Of a stretch of DNA of 64,000 bases, positions 47,301-58,916 are shown in pieces. A program made the translations under genes and the position numbers. Each line of letters opens with the position of its first letter. Position 1 is the first letter of the stretch. The DNA is from Phoronis australis (Eukaryota; Phoronida; Phoronidae): contig NMRA01000143.1 in NCBI GenBank assembly GCA_002633005.1, forward strand, positions 717,331 to 781,330, in the 5' to 3' direction. The notes beneath the pieces are model-generated. The model was given only the letters and a program-made list of their open reading frames with translations. It ran no database searches and was not told the DNA's origin.

Positions 47301-50300
47301 GCAAAAATTATGGACACTGACAATGTTTGGACGGTAGTTCATAGGGGACCAACATAGCGTATGACAGACGTAGTCTCATACAGTGGCTTCTGCTTCGGCA
47401 ACGTTACACAACGAAAGGAAATTTGCAGCCATCTTGCGTAGGATTCCGCCGAATGTACGAACTGACGAAAAGGTAAGAAGTAAAATGAAAATAAAAAGAA
47501 AACACCGTCGTAACGTCTTTTGGGCTTTGGCAAATACCCAGATGTCCCGCTTTTTCAAATTTCGCATTTTCTCGTTTTCGAGTGTCGACGGCGATGCATC
47601 GTAACCTAAGGCCAGAACTCTCACAACTTCGCATATGCGGGGTTTCCTGGTTTTAGCAAGATCATACTTCTTTTGGCGACCAGGGAAATTTGCCAGGCCG
47701 CTTTTGACTAGAGTTCACATTATGCTTACCGTCCAGCCCTGAAATTGGAACTCTTTGTCATTAATCTACGTACACCCAATCCCACCTGTTGATTTTTCGA
47801 ATCTGAATAGAAATATGTTGAATAAAAAATGTTGACAATATGAATAGGAATTTCAGGTAAGCACATGGAATGGTCTGCAACAGTTACAGGAAGAATATAG
47901 CGTCGGCAGCAGCAGCTATAGCAGGACGCGATCAGTCGTGAGACGTTCATTTTTCGACATGACATGGCACGACGCACGCTAAGGACTATAAGCATAGTGC
48001 GAGAATGCGGTAACTAAATTATGTCTAATTCTAATCCTAATGTTTTTCATAACCTACTTCTCCTTCTTCAATAATCTTGTCACGTGGTTGGAATACCTCG
48101 GACCTTAGCTTTGAAACAACGTCATCGACGAAACTGGTGTCGCTGAGATTAAAAAATGGGACGTTTGACACAAGATCCCTACAGTTGTAGTTGATGACGT
48201 CCTGTAATAGCAGAATACGCCAATGTACATGTAGACAAGCACGTATACCATGTAAATCCAAACTTTTGAAACTGTATTTCCTCAGTATTTAGCTTTCGAA
48301 ATCAACAGAAATGACTTGAACCACTTACGCAAACGAAATCGGTTTGCCAATATTTGTGCTCGACTTTGTAAACAACAAAAACATAAAATCATCAGCGACT
48401 CGGAGTTTATTGAGGTTGGCCAATCCTAACAACGTGGCGCTTGTCAGTGTGATTGTTTGCGTCTTGAGTTGCCGACTTATTATGCAACAAATTGAGATCG
48501 AATGTACATGGTGGTGCGTTTAACTCCAAGCACTTTGGTTGAGCATTCAAGAGGTGACAACTGAACTACATCGAAATGCCCCTTTTCGTGAAAGTCCTGT
48601 GGAGAGGATTCGATTGGGAATGATAGACGTTTTAGATTAGATATGTATCGTCTCATATTCGTACCGTGTCTCGCTTAATATGCTTTTTCTCGTCAGCGCT
48701 CACTCTGCAATTTTCTTGGAGTAGTCGCGAAACATACAGGGTGCACCAAAATGTATCCACGTGATATGACAATTGAACTGCGTCGTTTATTGACTTGTGA
48801 CCAAGATTATTGGTTTCAATTCATAAAAAGGTAACCAAGACGAATTAAGTCTTGAAAACAAAATACATGCATGGTCAACCGATGCGACACGAGCATGGTG
48901 CAGACCCGCATCAATTATCCCATTTTGTCGAAAAACATAGTACATGTATGTTTCAGGCTGGTTAATTATCACGACACCTTCCTCTCAACGGACAACTGCA
49001 AACATATCAGCCTCAAATTTTGCACCAGCCAAGACGAAGTGAAAGCGTTGTAGGCAAAGAGAGCCCAATCCCACACGGTCTACCTACCTTTCTCAGACAA
49101 TCACTAAGTTCTGCTAATATCGTATCCTCATCAAAAATACGTCCTTGGAACCTGTTTTCGTAATAGTCGGTGATTCGTGTGCGTAGATCTTTTGGTAATT
49201 TCCTATAGGCCATGTATTCCTCAACTTGTTTAAACTGCCAAAATGTGTCACAAAATAGGCAAATCAATTTGAAAAAGTAGTGATGCGGCAAATGCAATGA
49301 AAACTTATTCAGAAACAATTTCAGTTTAACTCATGTCAGTTTCCATGGCTTCAAGAGTAAACTAGTAAAGAGAAAATGTAACTATACCAAAAATAAGGCT
49401 GAGTAACAGTTTTAAAGTGGCATCTGCGCGACATCAACGAAAATTTACAAAATGTGATGCACAACTTAATATTACCAAATTCATGATCTTTAAGAAGTAC
49501 TATGGAATTTTTTCGGGCACTAGAAATTAAACATTTTAATTAAAATGAGGGTTCATACCTACAAGTACAAATATGTTTGAGGAGATGGTTTGTAATGACA
49601 CGCCACGTTCTCCAAAAGTTCAAGAGGCGGTTCATTATCTTTTACCAAGTTGCAAAGATTTAAATTTTTACTCCGTACCTTTTCGTTATACAATCGTTTC
49701 GCTGTATCAAACGATTGGATGAGGGTGGTTGCGTGCGCAACCAGCAGCGCATAACAGGTGGCGCCAGTGATCATGCTGATTATGGTGAGCCAGGCGTCAG
49801 TAGTGTTGGACGGAGGAATTTGGCCGTATCCGATGCACAGCATATGGCTCAACGCTTTAAAGAAGGCCCACGTGTATTGCACAGTCCAATCTGCAGTCTA
49901 AAGTTAGAAAGATAAAATGTGGTACGAACTGTCTAATCCCAAAGGGTGTAGAACTTGTTTTATAGATAACAGTCATTCCTGGCTCTATGTGTACAGTTAG
50001 ATATAAACATAACTCCAAGGGATTCTATGCACTAAACCGAGTTATAATCAAAACCTGATAGAAAGTGGCGCCCCATGACAAACAAAAAAAATAATTTTCG
50101 ATTAAAAGCACATGCTGTAAACACGGCTCGAATTGTTCCACATTCAGAATATGATTTCTAGATTTGTACTCAATACCCTAATCAATAAGTTGGCGTGGCC
50201 CGTCTGGTCATTTCATACACCTGTCATCATGGACAGAGGACAAACGGACCATCAGGTGTTTTAAAGCACAGAATTTGCTTCAATCCGTGTACGCATATTG

Positions 50301-53300
50301 AGATTAGTTTTGCAAATGTAAGGTAATGTAAGACCCTAGAAAAATGTCCAAATTTGGCTAATTTCGGAACATCATATCACCAAACATCGGCTGATCGGAA
50401 TCCTATGAAACTTCCAAATACTATTCAGTGCTCTACAAAACGCCGTTAAGAATGGTTTTAAATTTTCCTTTTCTCATGATAGGCATTTAAATATATATTT
50501 TTGTGATTTCATGCAGGTCACGAAGAAAATCAAAACTTTTATAAAACAAAAAGCAAACGATAACTTAGTAAACTGTTACAGAATTTTTGAAATTTCAACT
50601 AGTACATGTACATGTATTTTCATCAAATTACACCAGCTCATATTATTGGTACCGTTATTTTACTATCAGTGTACCTTTCATTGTTTGATAAGGTTTTCTA
50701 AACAACGTAGCTGTCACGTGACAAAATTAAAGACTGTTTCGCCAAAATTCAAAATCAAAATTTGTAAGCTTTTTACTTTCAGAAAATATATATCTTTTCT
50801 GAGCTAAACTCGATTGTTTTGTGACGATTTATCTCAATACCCAAACTTTGAAGTTTAGGCCACGGAGTGTCAGTTAAATATTGAATCGCACCTGTAAATT
50901 ATTCTTCGCCACCCATGAGTCTGCTGGAAACTCCTGCAACATTGGCACAAGGAACTGAAGACATCCACTCCAGTGTCCCAGCAGTAACATAAGGAAGATG
51001 AGGTGAAATATTCGCATGAACTTTCCCGCTACTCCAAGGAACTGTTCGAATTGCTGTACGTAACGGAACAGGCGGGACAGTCGTAGGAATCTGAGTAGAC
51101 TGAGTAACTTGGCGAACCTGAGTATCCTAAATGCACGTCCTAAGTAGAGAAATGTGACACCGGAAGTTAAGAACATTTGTTGAAGCGAAATTAATAAAAA
51201 TCATCGCCGAAGTAATGGATATTAGTGTGACGTTGATTGTACACAGATCGTCAAGAAAATTCTACGACGAAATCCTACTCCTTAACTAATGACAAAAGTG
51301 TTCATTCGGCCATAAGAATACATGTATGCCTTGCCACAGCAATTGCTTAAAAAGTTACGTATAAAACGTGTAGTGGGTGTGTTCGTCCTCACACGAGTTT
51401 TCCTATTTTGCAAAATAAATCAATAATTAGTGGTGGAATGAAACGCTTCCTCATAACCTTACCATCCTGATTTTTATCGCACTTTTTCAAGTGAACACAA
51501 GAGCAGGTAATCATGCACCGAAGAAAATATAGGTTTCGTAGAGCGCAGTATTCGAACTTTGAGATTATTTTTAATACAGGACTAAGACCTACCACACCTG
51601 TGCATGGGTATTTGTAACTCTTAAAACAGTCACAGCTAAAGTGCGTTGGGATATTGAAATCTTCCTAATATAAACACCAATGGTAAAAAGTCTCAGGTTT
51701 TAGTATCGTGGTTAGCACAACTGCAACGGTGGCGCAGCGCAGCTAGACGTCTCATTTACACTCCCGAAATACGAAATCCGGGGCTTAAAATCACGTTTGG
51801 AAGAAGTTTAAGGGTTTAGATTTGAAGTGGGTTAAAGGGATTTGGTTTGCTTGTGTTTGATCATGCGGTGAGTAAGCAAACTATACTTTCATTTTTCACA
51901 ACAACGACGGCCTCTTTTTGCATTTACCATAGATCATCAAATTTGCCATGTGAATTCCAAACGCTAAGGCAACTCCATAATTGAAGTTTCAGGACATTCT
52001 AATCAAACAAAAGGCATATTTCGGAAGGTACACACGCATCCAACAGGTGCCACAAGAGGGTAGTAACGCTTTTTAACACCCGGTAAAAGTAACTTCACCG
52101 TATGGTGTCTTTAGAGTGTACAGAGATGGCATTCCAGGTGCTACATGAATAGCCTGTGACATGACGAATTTGGTGTACTGATTAATGAATCTTGACGCAA
52201 ATTAAGTCGGCAAGTCCAACTGTAATTTTTAGCTTAGGAATCCAAAAAGGGTCGACCCTGGGGTGAAATAAGGTGGGGAGTTCTTTGTGACTCCGTGTGG
52301 AGATCTGTGGATTCCCAGGCAAGACGACATGCCTCCAAACGTAGTCAGAAATTGCGTCAAAATAAATATACAAACAATCTACATGTATGAGTGTATATAA
52401 TTGAATGCCGGCACTTTGGGGTTCTTTGGTTAGTAGAGAAAACTAAAGCATTTTAACCGAAAGGTACATGTTGTCTCTTTTTGCAGTTTCCATTACTAAG
52501 AGTTACGGAAGTGTCGACGCCTTTCGGCCGCTCGGGAAATACCTGCTTGCACCGCTCCACTGTTTGGGTCAGTCAGTCTGACAATATAATCCACAGGTAC
52601 AGAGCTGACCAGATCAACGAAGAACCACGTCTTCAAGTAATGACAGGCTATCTGGCGAGGTTCAAGAATAACTTCGTCAGCGCTGTTCTTTTGAATAATA
52701 CCTGAAACACCAGAGCTGGGAAGGTTATTTGGCAATAGTCGGATATAACATGCCCATATTTTGAGAACCAGTTTGATGCCCGTTATTCAATGGAGAAAAG
52801 TGGTTCTCAAAATTCGGGCACGTTATATCCGACCATTACCCGTTATTTTATTAGGTTAGGACCCACTTGAAAGTAGCCTCAGAACCATGATTCCCTTATG
52901 GTACACCGCCTATGGTTGTGGAAGCAAGGCGCGAGATTTTCTATTAGTTCACAGTCTTATACTCGGAAGCGTCGCATTTCAAACTTTCCAGAATATGCAT
53001 TATTTTACCTATAAGGCTTAATGGTCTTGCACGTGGCATAACCACATCAGTATCAGACGATTCGATTATGTTGACTGTTGTTTTCCACTTCTAGGGAAAC
53101 AAAAAGGTGACATGTTATGCATTTAATTTAGGATGCGTTATAGCCTATGAACCAAACTGTAACACTCATTCTTCCGAATTACGTCACTTGAATGGACAGT
53201 TGGGTGAGTGTTAAGCATTGAAGTTTTATCCGTGTTTTGATCGGTCATGGTCTGGTTTCTCGGAAAAGACTAGACGCAGGATTATGATTCTCACGAGTTT

Positions 53301-53802
53301 GCCAACCAATAGATGACAATTGTCAAGTTCACATTTCCACAATGTGAACTGTGCACCGAGGAGAATCTATATGATGATTGTGGTCATTTTCTATTGTACA
53401 GTATTTCTAGCGTGTTGTTAAATAGACCTCTGAATTGGAGTTATAAAATTGATGTCAACTGAAACACTCAAAAGATTTAGAGACCCTAGAGAGTTTTGTA
53501 ATTTCTCCTGTCTGAAACGAGCACAATACTTTGGGTTATATTTTTAGATCAGAATTCTGCCGTCCATTGTAAAATAACGTTGTACAGCGCCACTCTTAGG
53601 TGTGGCGCCTTGTCACAAAGATTGTTAAATCAACCTACCCGTTCTGAAGTTGATGATTAGATCAAGAACAAAAAATATATCACAGATGACGTTGAATGCC
53701 ACCCATTTTGGGCTGAACTCATTGAGGAAGAACGCAATGGCAATTGGTAAGACGATGAGGTTAGCTAGCAATAGACAGAGCATCACGAAGTCCCAATAGA
53801 AC
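43538..53802 (-). CDS. HCN: HCN/Ih channel, S1 to C terminus, 8 exons, N-terminal exon missing
   Basis: Hyperpolarisation-activated, cyclic-nucleotide-modulated Na/K channel of the plasma membrane. Eight exons join in frame to 668 aa: S1 opens FYWDFVML; S2-S3 carries [13 protein letters not shown]4 has regularly spaced Arg/Lys ([20 protein letters not shown]); S5 has [18 protein letters not shown]; the pore has [12 protein letters not shown], the HCN-type CIGYG filter; S6 has [20 protein letters not shown]. The C-linker begins FKQVEEYM, and the cyclic-nucleotide domain includes [18 protein letters not shown]. The phosphate-binding Arg (fragment residue 403) is kept, but the next residue is Val404 where HCN2 has Thr592. 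A Ser-rich tail of about 218 residues ends ESPV, a class I PDZ-ligand shape. The N-terminal exon, which in vertebrates ends just before FYWD, was not found up to 64000. The call to HCN rather than CNG or EAG is secure. Confidence 0.96.
46094..46189 (-). CDS. HCN: HCN exon, CNBD beta-roll
   Basis: 96 nt, acceptor CCTAGGTAG, donor GTGAGT. Encodes [18 protein letters not shown], then LSDGSYFG; the split Gly and Glu codons join the neighbouring exons exactly. A small exon found only by family comparison. Confidence 0.93.
46396..47044 (+). mobile_element. Family A MITE copy 5, split by a nested element
   Basis: The left part (46396-46485) and right part (46992-47044) together make one family A copy, with CTGG at both outer flanks. 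The middle is a different inverted-repeat element (46486-46991). In the intron between the last two CNBD-side HCN exons, 46094-46189 and 48054-48201. Confidence 0.8.
46486..46991 (+). mobile_element. Family D element nested in family A copy 5
   Basis: About 506 bp with inverted ends ACGGCGTTTTTCCGTT and AACGGGAAAACGCCGT. Near the right end an inner hairpin pairs CCCAACTTGTT with AACAAGTTGGG. No transposase recognised. Confidence 0.75.
48054..48201 (-). CDS. HCN: HCN exon, C-linker end and start of cyclic-nucleotide domain
   Basis: 148 nt, acceptor CTATTACAG, donor GTTATG (weak but the only one in phase). Encodes [39 protein letters not shown]. Confidence 0.92.
49088..49234 (-). CDS. HCN: HCN exon, first half of C-linker
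   Basis: 147 nt, 49 codons, acceptor TTTTGGCAG, donor GTAGGT. Encodes [35 protein letters not shown] and a conserved ELSDCLRK end. Confidence 0.95.
49679..49897 (-). CDS. HCN: HCN exon with pore helix, selectivity filter and S6
   Basis: 219 nt, 73 codons, phase 0 at both ends; acceptor TAACTTTAG, donor GTACGG. Contains the CIGYG filter and S6. The turret sequon of vertebrate HCNs (NDS) is absent; an NTT sequon follows the filter instead. Confidence 0.96.
50892..51139 (-). CDS. HCN: HCN exon with S4, S5 and pore turret
   Basis: 248 nt, acceptor CTCTACTTAG, donor GTGCGA. Holds the voltage sensor ([10 protein letters not shown] onward) and [20 protein letters not shown]. The reading frame is open further upstream, but only this acceptor gives an in-frame join. 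Confidence 0.94.
52543..52701 (-). CDS. HCN: HCN exon with S2-S3 linker and S3
   Basis: 159 nt, acceptor GTGTTTCAG, donor GTATTT; codons split at both ends. Encodes [20 protein letters not shown], then [21 protein letters not shown] family C MITE lies 30 bp upstream of the acceptor. Confidence 0.95.
52731..52840. mobile_element. Family C MITE copy 3 beside an HCN splice acceptor
   Basis: 110-bp palindromic element with ends GGCAATAGTCGGATATAAC and GTTATATCCGACCATTACC. Flanks GGTTATTT (52723-52730) and CGTTATTT (52841-52848) look like an 8-bp duplication with one change. Confidence 0.85.
53639..53802 (-). CDS. HCN: HCN exon with S1 and S2
   Basis: 164 nt, acceptor TTTCAG, donor GTAGGT. Encodes FYWDFVML through NFRT. 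Its 5' boundary before FYWD matches the vertebrate HCN exon 1/2 boundary as I recall it. Confidence 0.95.
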
Positions 53803-53962
53803 CTGAAATATAAAACATAGAGGAATGCATGATCATCTCAAGAGTAACTTGAGGACCGTTCAGGCTTTATTTTCTGGAATCTTGAAAAATGTAAATGAAC
53901 GCAATAATGCGGAGTTTGTAATTCAGATTAAATGAAGAAAAATTACAAACTTCCCGGAAAAA

Positions 53963-54230
53963 GTGATAATCGGATAATACAAGATAATCGGGTAACGCAA
54001 GATAATCGGGTTATGCAAGAAAATCGGGTAACGCAAGATAATAGGGTAATGCAAGATAATCGGGTTATGCAAGATAATCAAGTAACGCCAGATAATGGGG
54101 TAACGCAAGATGACCGGGTAATGCAAGATAATCGGGTTATGCAAGAAAATCGGGTAACGCAAGATAATCGGGTAACGCAAGATAATCGGATAATGCAAGA
54201 TAATCGGGTAATGCAAGATAATCGGGTACA
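53963..54230. repeat. 18-bp minisatellite, about 15 copies, upstream of HCN S1 exon
   Basis: Unit CAAGATAATCGGGTAACG with variants. Because 18 is a multiple of three, both strands stay open (MQDNRV on plus, RYPIIL on minus). Lies 160 bp upstream of the S1 exon. Confidence 0.95.
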
Positions 54231-54794
54231 GCGTAGGATCTTCTAGGCTTGTTGATGCACATCTTCTTTTGTAGATGTCCGAATGATTTTTTTGGAATTC
54301 TGAAATTTATTGCGATGACACAAATTCTCGGAATGACAAAAAACCTGCGGCAAGAATACGGAAAACAACTCATGTGAACGTGTCTGTTGTTAGCTGGCCA
54401 CTGAAATTATCTTTACGTAACAACAGTTAAAGGGGCACGATAAAACATATCTTACGTCACTAATCCAGGGTAACTTTTGAACATCGTGCCTATTGGTCTA
54501 ACGAAAACAAAATTTGTCCCAAAGAAGTTCTAAGCTATTTTTTCCATCAAATGTTTTAGAGCCTTAAGTACTTGGCAATCAAATATCACTATCCGTTGAT
54601 TTTTTAGGACCGGGTGAAAAGCACGGAGATGGAGATGAATAATAAGTGTTTGAAGCATTTGTGTGGTACTCCTCAATGAAAACCAGGTTATGACAGAGTA
54701 AAACGAAATTTAAAATCAAATTTGATGTAAAATTATACGATTCACGTCCATCGCACTTAATAGACTTTCATTTAATAAGGACCATCTGCTGCGA

Positions 54795-55008
54795 CTAAAT
54801 CAGTCTTACACCTGTGTATTGATAGCCATCTGCCGAAATCAGTCTTACACCTGAGTACTGATAGCTCTCTGCCGAAATCAGTCTTACACCTGAGTATTGA
54901 TAGCTCTCTGCCGAAATCAGTCTTACACCTGAGTATTGATAGCTCTCTGCCGAAATCAGTCTTACACCTGTGTATTGATAGCTCTCTACCGAAATCCATT
55001 TCGAAATT
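54795..55008. repeat. 39-bp minisatellite, about 5.5 copies
   Basis: The 39-bp unit starts GCCGAAATCAGTCTTACACC and ends GATAGCTCTCT. Translates on minus as a 13-residue repeat (FGRELSILRCKTD), an effect of unit length. Confidence 0.95.
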
Positions 55009-55299
55009 CAATATGTGATTGCTTCCATACAGGCTACATGTTACGGATTAGATCAACAAGATTTAATTCTACACCAAAGAATCTTTCGTCTTTGAATTAT
55101 GTTTCAAATTAAGGTTGGTAAATTAACACCTACATTTGAGACCAGAATCGACCAATTCTTTACAACCCGTGCATATATGACCCGTTTCAGTTGGTAAAGG
55201 CGTCAAACGAGCATTAAAAAAGTTCAATACGGTAATCTCAAAAAGTGGTATGAAAGAGCAGTGATAAATCGTGACTTGAAACAATGAAAAGTGGCGGAG

Positions 55300-55440
55300 T
55301 TTGCGATAAGGCAATTAGAGACACGGAAATTAGCCTGATTTTCAAAACGAGGTCACGCGCTTTTTGTTTCCAGGACACAGGACAGTTTTATCGCCGTGTA
55401 ATCCGGAACTGCCCTTTTCTCGTGTCCCCACGAAAACGAA
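55300..55440 (+). mobile_element. Fragment related to the 29978-30386 element
   Basis: Shares the stretch CTGATTTTCAAAACGAGGTC followed by a purine/pyrimidine-rich run and TGTAATCCGGAACTGCCC, in the sense matching the minus strand of 29978-30386. No left terminal repeat seen; truncated. Confidence 0.5.
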
Positions 55441-55759
55441 GTAGCATTGTACCGATTGTGATACAGTCCTTTCCTCAACACCCACAAGTTTAGGTACAAC
55501 TTTAATACCATCTTTTGAAACTGTAAATGTTGACCATCAACCTAATCATAATATTTTCTTCAAATGTGCCCTCACCAAATGCCAGAGGAATTCATGCGTT
55601 CGTGCACTTGCTCTCAATTCTTGTAATAACATTTCTACTATGCTTACATTACTTAAATTTGACCTTTCTCTCAGTGAACTAATCTCAACCAGTGTTAGTA
55701 AATTTTTATGCATCGCTTATAAATCTTGTTGCTTCTGATTTCCATATCTTTACAATCAC

Positions 55760-55895
55760 TGGGGGGGGGGGGGGGAGGCTAAAGCCTCCTCAGCCCCCAG
55801 TGGTGCATCGCCTATAGACCATGTGCGGCGTAGCACTGAAAAAAGCGTGGGGGTATAGCCTCCCCAGCCCCCTACAGTGCGCCGCCCATGAGTTT
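55760..55895. mobile_element. G/C-rich repeat (family H), copy 1
   Basis: Starts with a G run, then two subunits ending in GCCTCC-x-CAGCCCCC and CACTG/CAGTG motifs, closing with GCGCCGCCCATG. Shares the GCGACGCAGCACTG-like end with 61232-61290. Confidence 0.45.
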
Positions 55896-58232
55896 GGTTC
55901 TAAAAGCAACCCTGAGGTAGAAACAGCATAATGTTAAACAAGCTTCCACTGTAAAAAGAAAATCACTACTATAAACTCAATGTTTGCTTTTCGTACGCCT
56001 ACATGTAGTTGAAGGATGTCGCAGATGACGCAGTACTGGGCAAAATGTCTTCGGACTATTTCCACTATTTCATTCAAAGTTCGTCTTTGCGTCATTGTAA
56101 ACTAAACGGTGGGCAATTTTTCTTTACATTGAAAACTCATTTGAGTGATTTTTAAGTCACATCCAGATATCAGTCCGCACAGTAATTAAGACAACACGTT
56201 AGTGAAATGAGGCGTGCGCTAGAGATGCCTCAAATATCCGGTTTCTTTGAGCGTTCAAAGCAAGCTCATCTTAATCGGACCAACTTAATGGCGAAAGCAT
56301 CCATGAACGTAAGCAACCGGAAACACTTGATTTCCCATACCTAAACGATAGAATGATAACAATTCCGATGGGACATTTTCAGACTGCTTAGGCAGTGATT
56401 CGTTTGTAACCCACTGACCCTGTTTTACGACAGTAAGTAATCAGTCTCTGACAGTAATCAATATTCAACCAATTACACATCTTCGACGCACTTAATCTAG
56501 TAAGGCCTTAGTGCATTTGACAACGGCCAACTTAAAATGTTACCGGTGGCTGTTATGTCAGTAGATATTTTGTTTTAATCTGTCGGTTTATGTTTGACAC
56601 GGAACCAAATACAGACACGAGTTTCCGCCAGTGTACTAAAACCGACCTAAGGAATGGCAAAAATTTCATAGCTAAACGATGCAGCGGTGACAAAATGACA
56701 GAATACTCAAGGATTTGATGTCAAAAAGATAGACATTATCTACGAGGATATGAAATGAATCAATCTACCCCGTTAGGGGCGCTTAGGACTCCCCAAGCAC
56801 CGATGAGTTCGGAGGTGGGGCGTACTGGCTCCTGTTCTCCACCACGGGGCACGAGACTATAATTTTGCCGGCTTGCAGCAGGAAAAGTAGAATCCACCCA
56901 GCTAGAGAGTGGACTCGAAAAAAGGGACTCATTCGTAGTAAGCTTTTCCATAAAAAACGACAATACGATTTCTTAGAATTTTCTTTCAGAAGCACCAACC
57001 TCTCGCTGGATTCCTCGTCACACCAGACTCGTATGTTGGGATTCTTGGACACTCATACAATTTACCCATTGAGGATTACGAAGAACGATATTTAAAAATA
57101 TCATATGTGTATAATATTAAAATAAACCTTCTGCAGAATTTTGTTTTTGAAAATAGAACTCATTTGTAGAGTTTCAAACTTCACAAGTGACAAAGTGTAG
57201 TGCATTAAATCATACACGACACATCTTTGTAGGGTATTTGATCAGAAAGGGTACCCGTTCGAAGGGAAATTGGCCATGAAAAAGTCACAAATCTGATGGG
57301 GACGGGGCAAAGGAGCGGGGGAGGAGGCACGTCCCGCATAGGGACGACGATGGGAAACCAGCAACCAATATTTAACAATAGCGTTCTTTATGCTTTAAGT
57401 TTTGTTATTTATTACATGAAATATTTATTTTTCTTAGACTTACAGTGTACAGAATTGTCGTAATTTCTAGCGGTATGTCGTATTGTGATATTGCTTTATA
57501 GCCAACCGATGATAAATAAATCAACCTCGTACATGTATATCTCTTCTAAAAAAGAGTGTCCCACTGTTCCCAACCATGATCCGTGTCTAGTGTCGCCTGA
57601 GCAAGTATCAAAGTCAAACAATAATCTACCCTACATTCGTTTCAAAATTGTGGTGACATCCAATCATTAAATTAATAACATTTTATTCCTAGATTCAGTA
57701 CTTTTGGTTTACAGTTGTTTCGTTTATATCGTGAAATCAGTGCGTTTCATGCCACCTCTAGAAGTAGGCACATATAAAACATGCGGTTAAATTACGACAG
57801 GAAGTAAACAAACTGAAATTGGAATTGTTCGACAAAGTTGATCAAGTTCAAACCACGAAACACGCACCTCCAGTGATCATTGTCTGCGTTCTCAGGTGGT
57901 AAGAGGAAATGAGTAAGAGATTAAACGGCTGAATGGGACATACTTACGGGAGAAACAGAAGAGGTATGTGTGACTTTTTAATAGAGCTGACCACGGCACG
58001 AAGCTGTTTTGGTCGCCAACCCCCCGACATATGTAAACTGGGAACTATGATCAAAGCCGTTAAAAATGAAACTAATGTGGTGCAGCGAAATTAAATAACA
58101 CATGTCTTGACCATATCTCGAACCTCAATTAGGCGACAACGAGTGTAACATATACATCATCGTCGCTATGTCGAAGTCTTGGTATACATGTGGAAATATC
58201 TAATAACGGACAAGTCAAAACTATGCATTCAT

Positions 58233-58385
58233 CAGTGGCGGACCTAGGATATCACAATGGGGGGCCCAACTTTTTGTCCGGCTGTAAGCATTTGCGCAAA
58301 CTGAACCACGATTGTAGATGCGCATAGCACCGAAGTGGGGGGTGGTCGGGAGGGGGTTTGCCCCCCTCCCGCCCAAGAAATTTTC
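58233..58385 (+). mobile_element. Family B-like left end
   Basis: Starts CAGTGGCGGACCTAGGATAT after TTCAT; G/C-rich interior with GGGTTTGCCCCCCTCCC. No right end nearby. A possible partner end, AAATCCGCCTATG followed by CTCAT, lies at 59278-59290, which would make a 1.05-kb element. Confidence 0.4.
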
Positions 58386-58489
58386 CTGTTTTTACCTCTA
58401 AAAATCAAGCATTTTCCTTGATTCCTGAAAACAACAGAGGCAAAAAAGAAAAAAAAAAAACGGAGAACGTGTCGAACAGAAAAAACTGC

Positions 58490-58562
58490 AAGAACCTGAG
58501 ACTCGAACTCACGACCTGGCGGATAGAGCGCGCATGCGTTACCACTACACCACCACAACTTA
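58490..58562 (-). repeat. tRNA-like / SINE head
   Basis: On minus: TGGTGTAGTGGTAAC (box A, D-arm) and GAGTTCGAGTCTC (box B, T-arm). Acceptor strands do not pair, so a tRNA pseudogene or SINE head rather than a tRNA gene. Confidence 0.6.
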
Positions 58563-58890
58563 ACTACTAGTCTTTTCCTAAGAGACCTACATATTTATGG
58601 TCCAGAGCGTTTGCGCGCGAAACCTATTTATTTTTGTAATGCTTATTACACGTTTTGTATTTTGTGCCATCAATTCTTAACAAATTTGTATTTAAAATAG
58701 TCTTCAAATGCCCAAAAGACCAAATCCGTTTTTCGTGTTGGCAATAATGACGGGATTGCTTTGGAAATCGTCTTAAGATAAGGTTTGACAAAGAGAGTAT
58801 TGCGAGTTTCTGAGTGATTCACTAAGGCTTCGATTAAAATTCACATCTTACCAGCAGCTTCTGTTTTTTCATCGTCACTCAGGTTCCATT

Positions 58891-58916
58891 NNNNNNNNNN
58901 NNNNNNNNNNNNNNNN
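58891..58916. other. Assembly gap, 26 N, with identical 21-bp flanks
   Basis: CATCGTCACTCAGGTTCCAT plus one T ends at 58890 and restarts at 58917. Suggests overlapping contig ends that were not merged. Confidence 0.95.

Noticed and set aside
53923-54246. Proteins of repeated YPIILH or MQDNRV units
   Set aside because: An 18-bp minisatellite stays open on both strands; no start context, splice signal or family match.
54772-55011. 79-aa protein of 13-residue FGRELSILRCKT repeats
   Set aside because: A 39-bp minisatellite translated in a frame its length keeps open.
58490-58562. Functional tRNA gene
   Set aside because: Good A and B boxes, but acceptor strands do not pair and the T stem has a mismatch.
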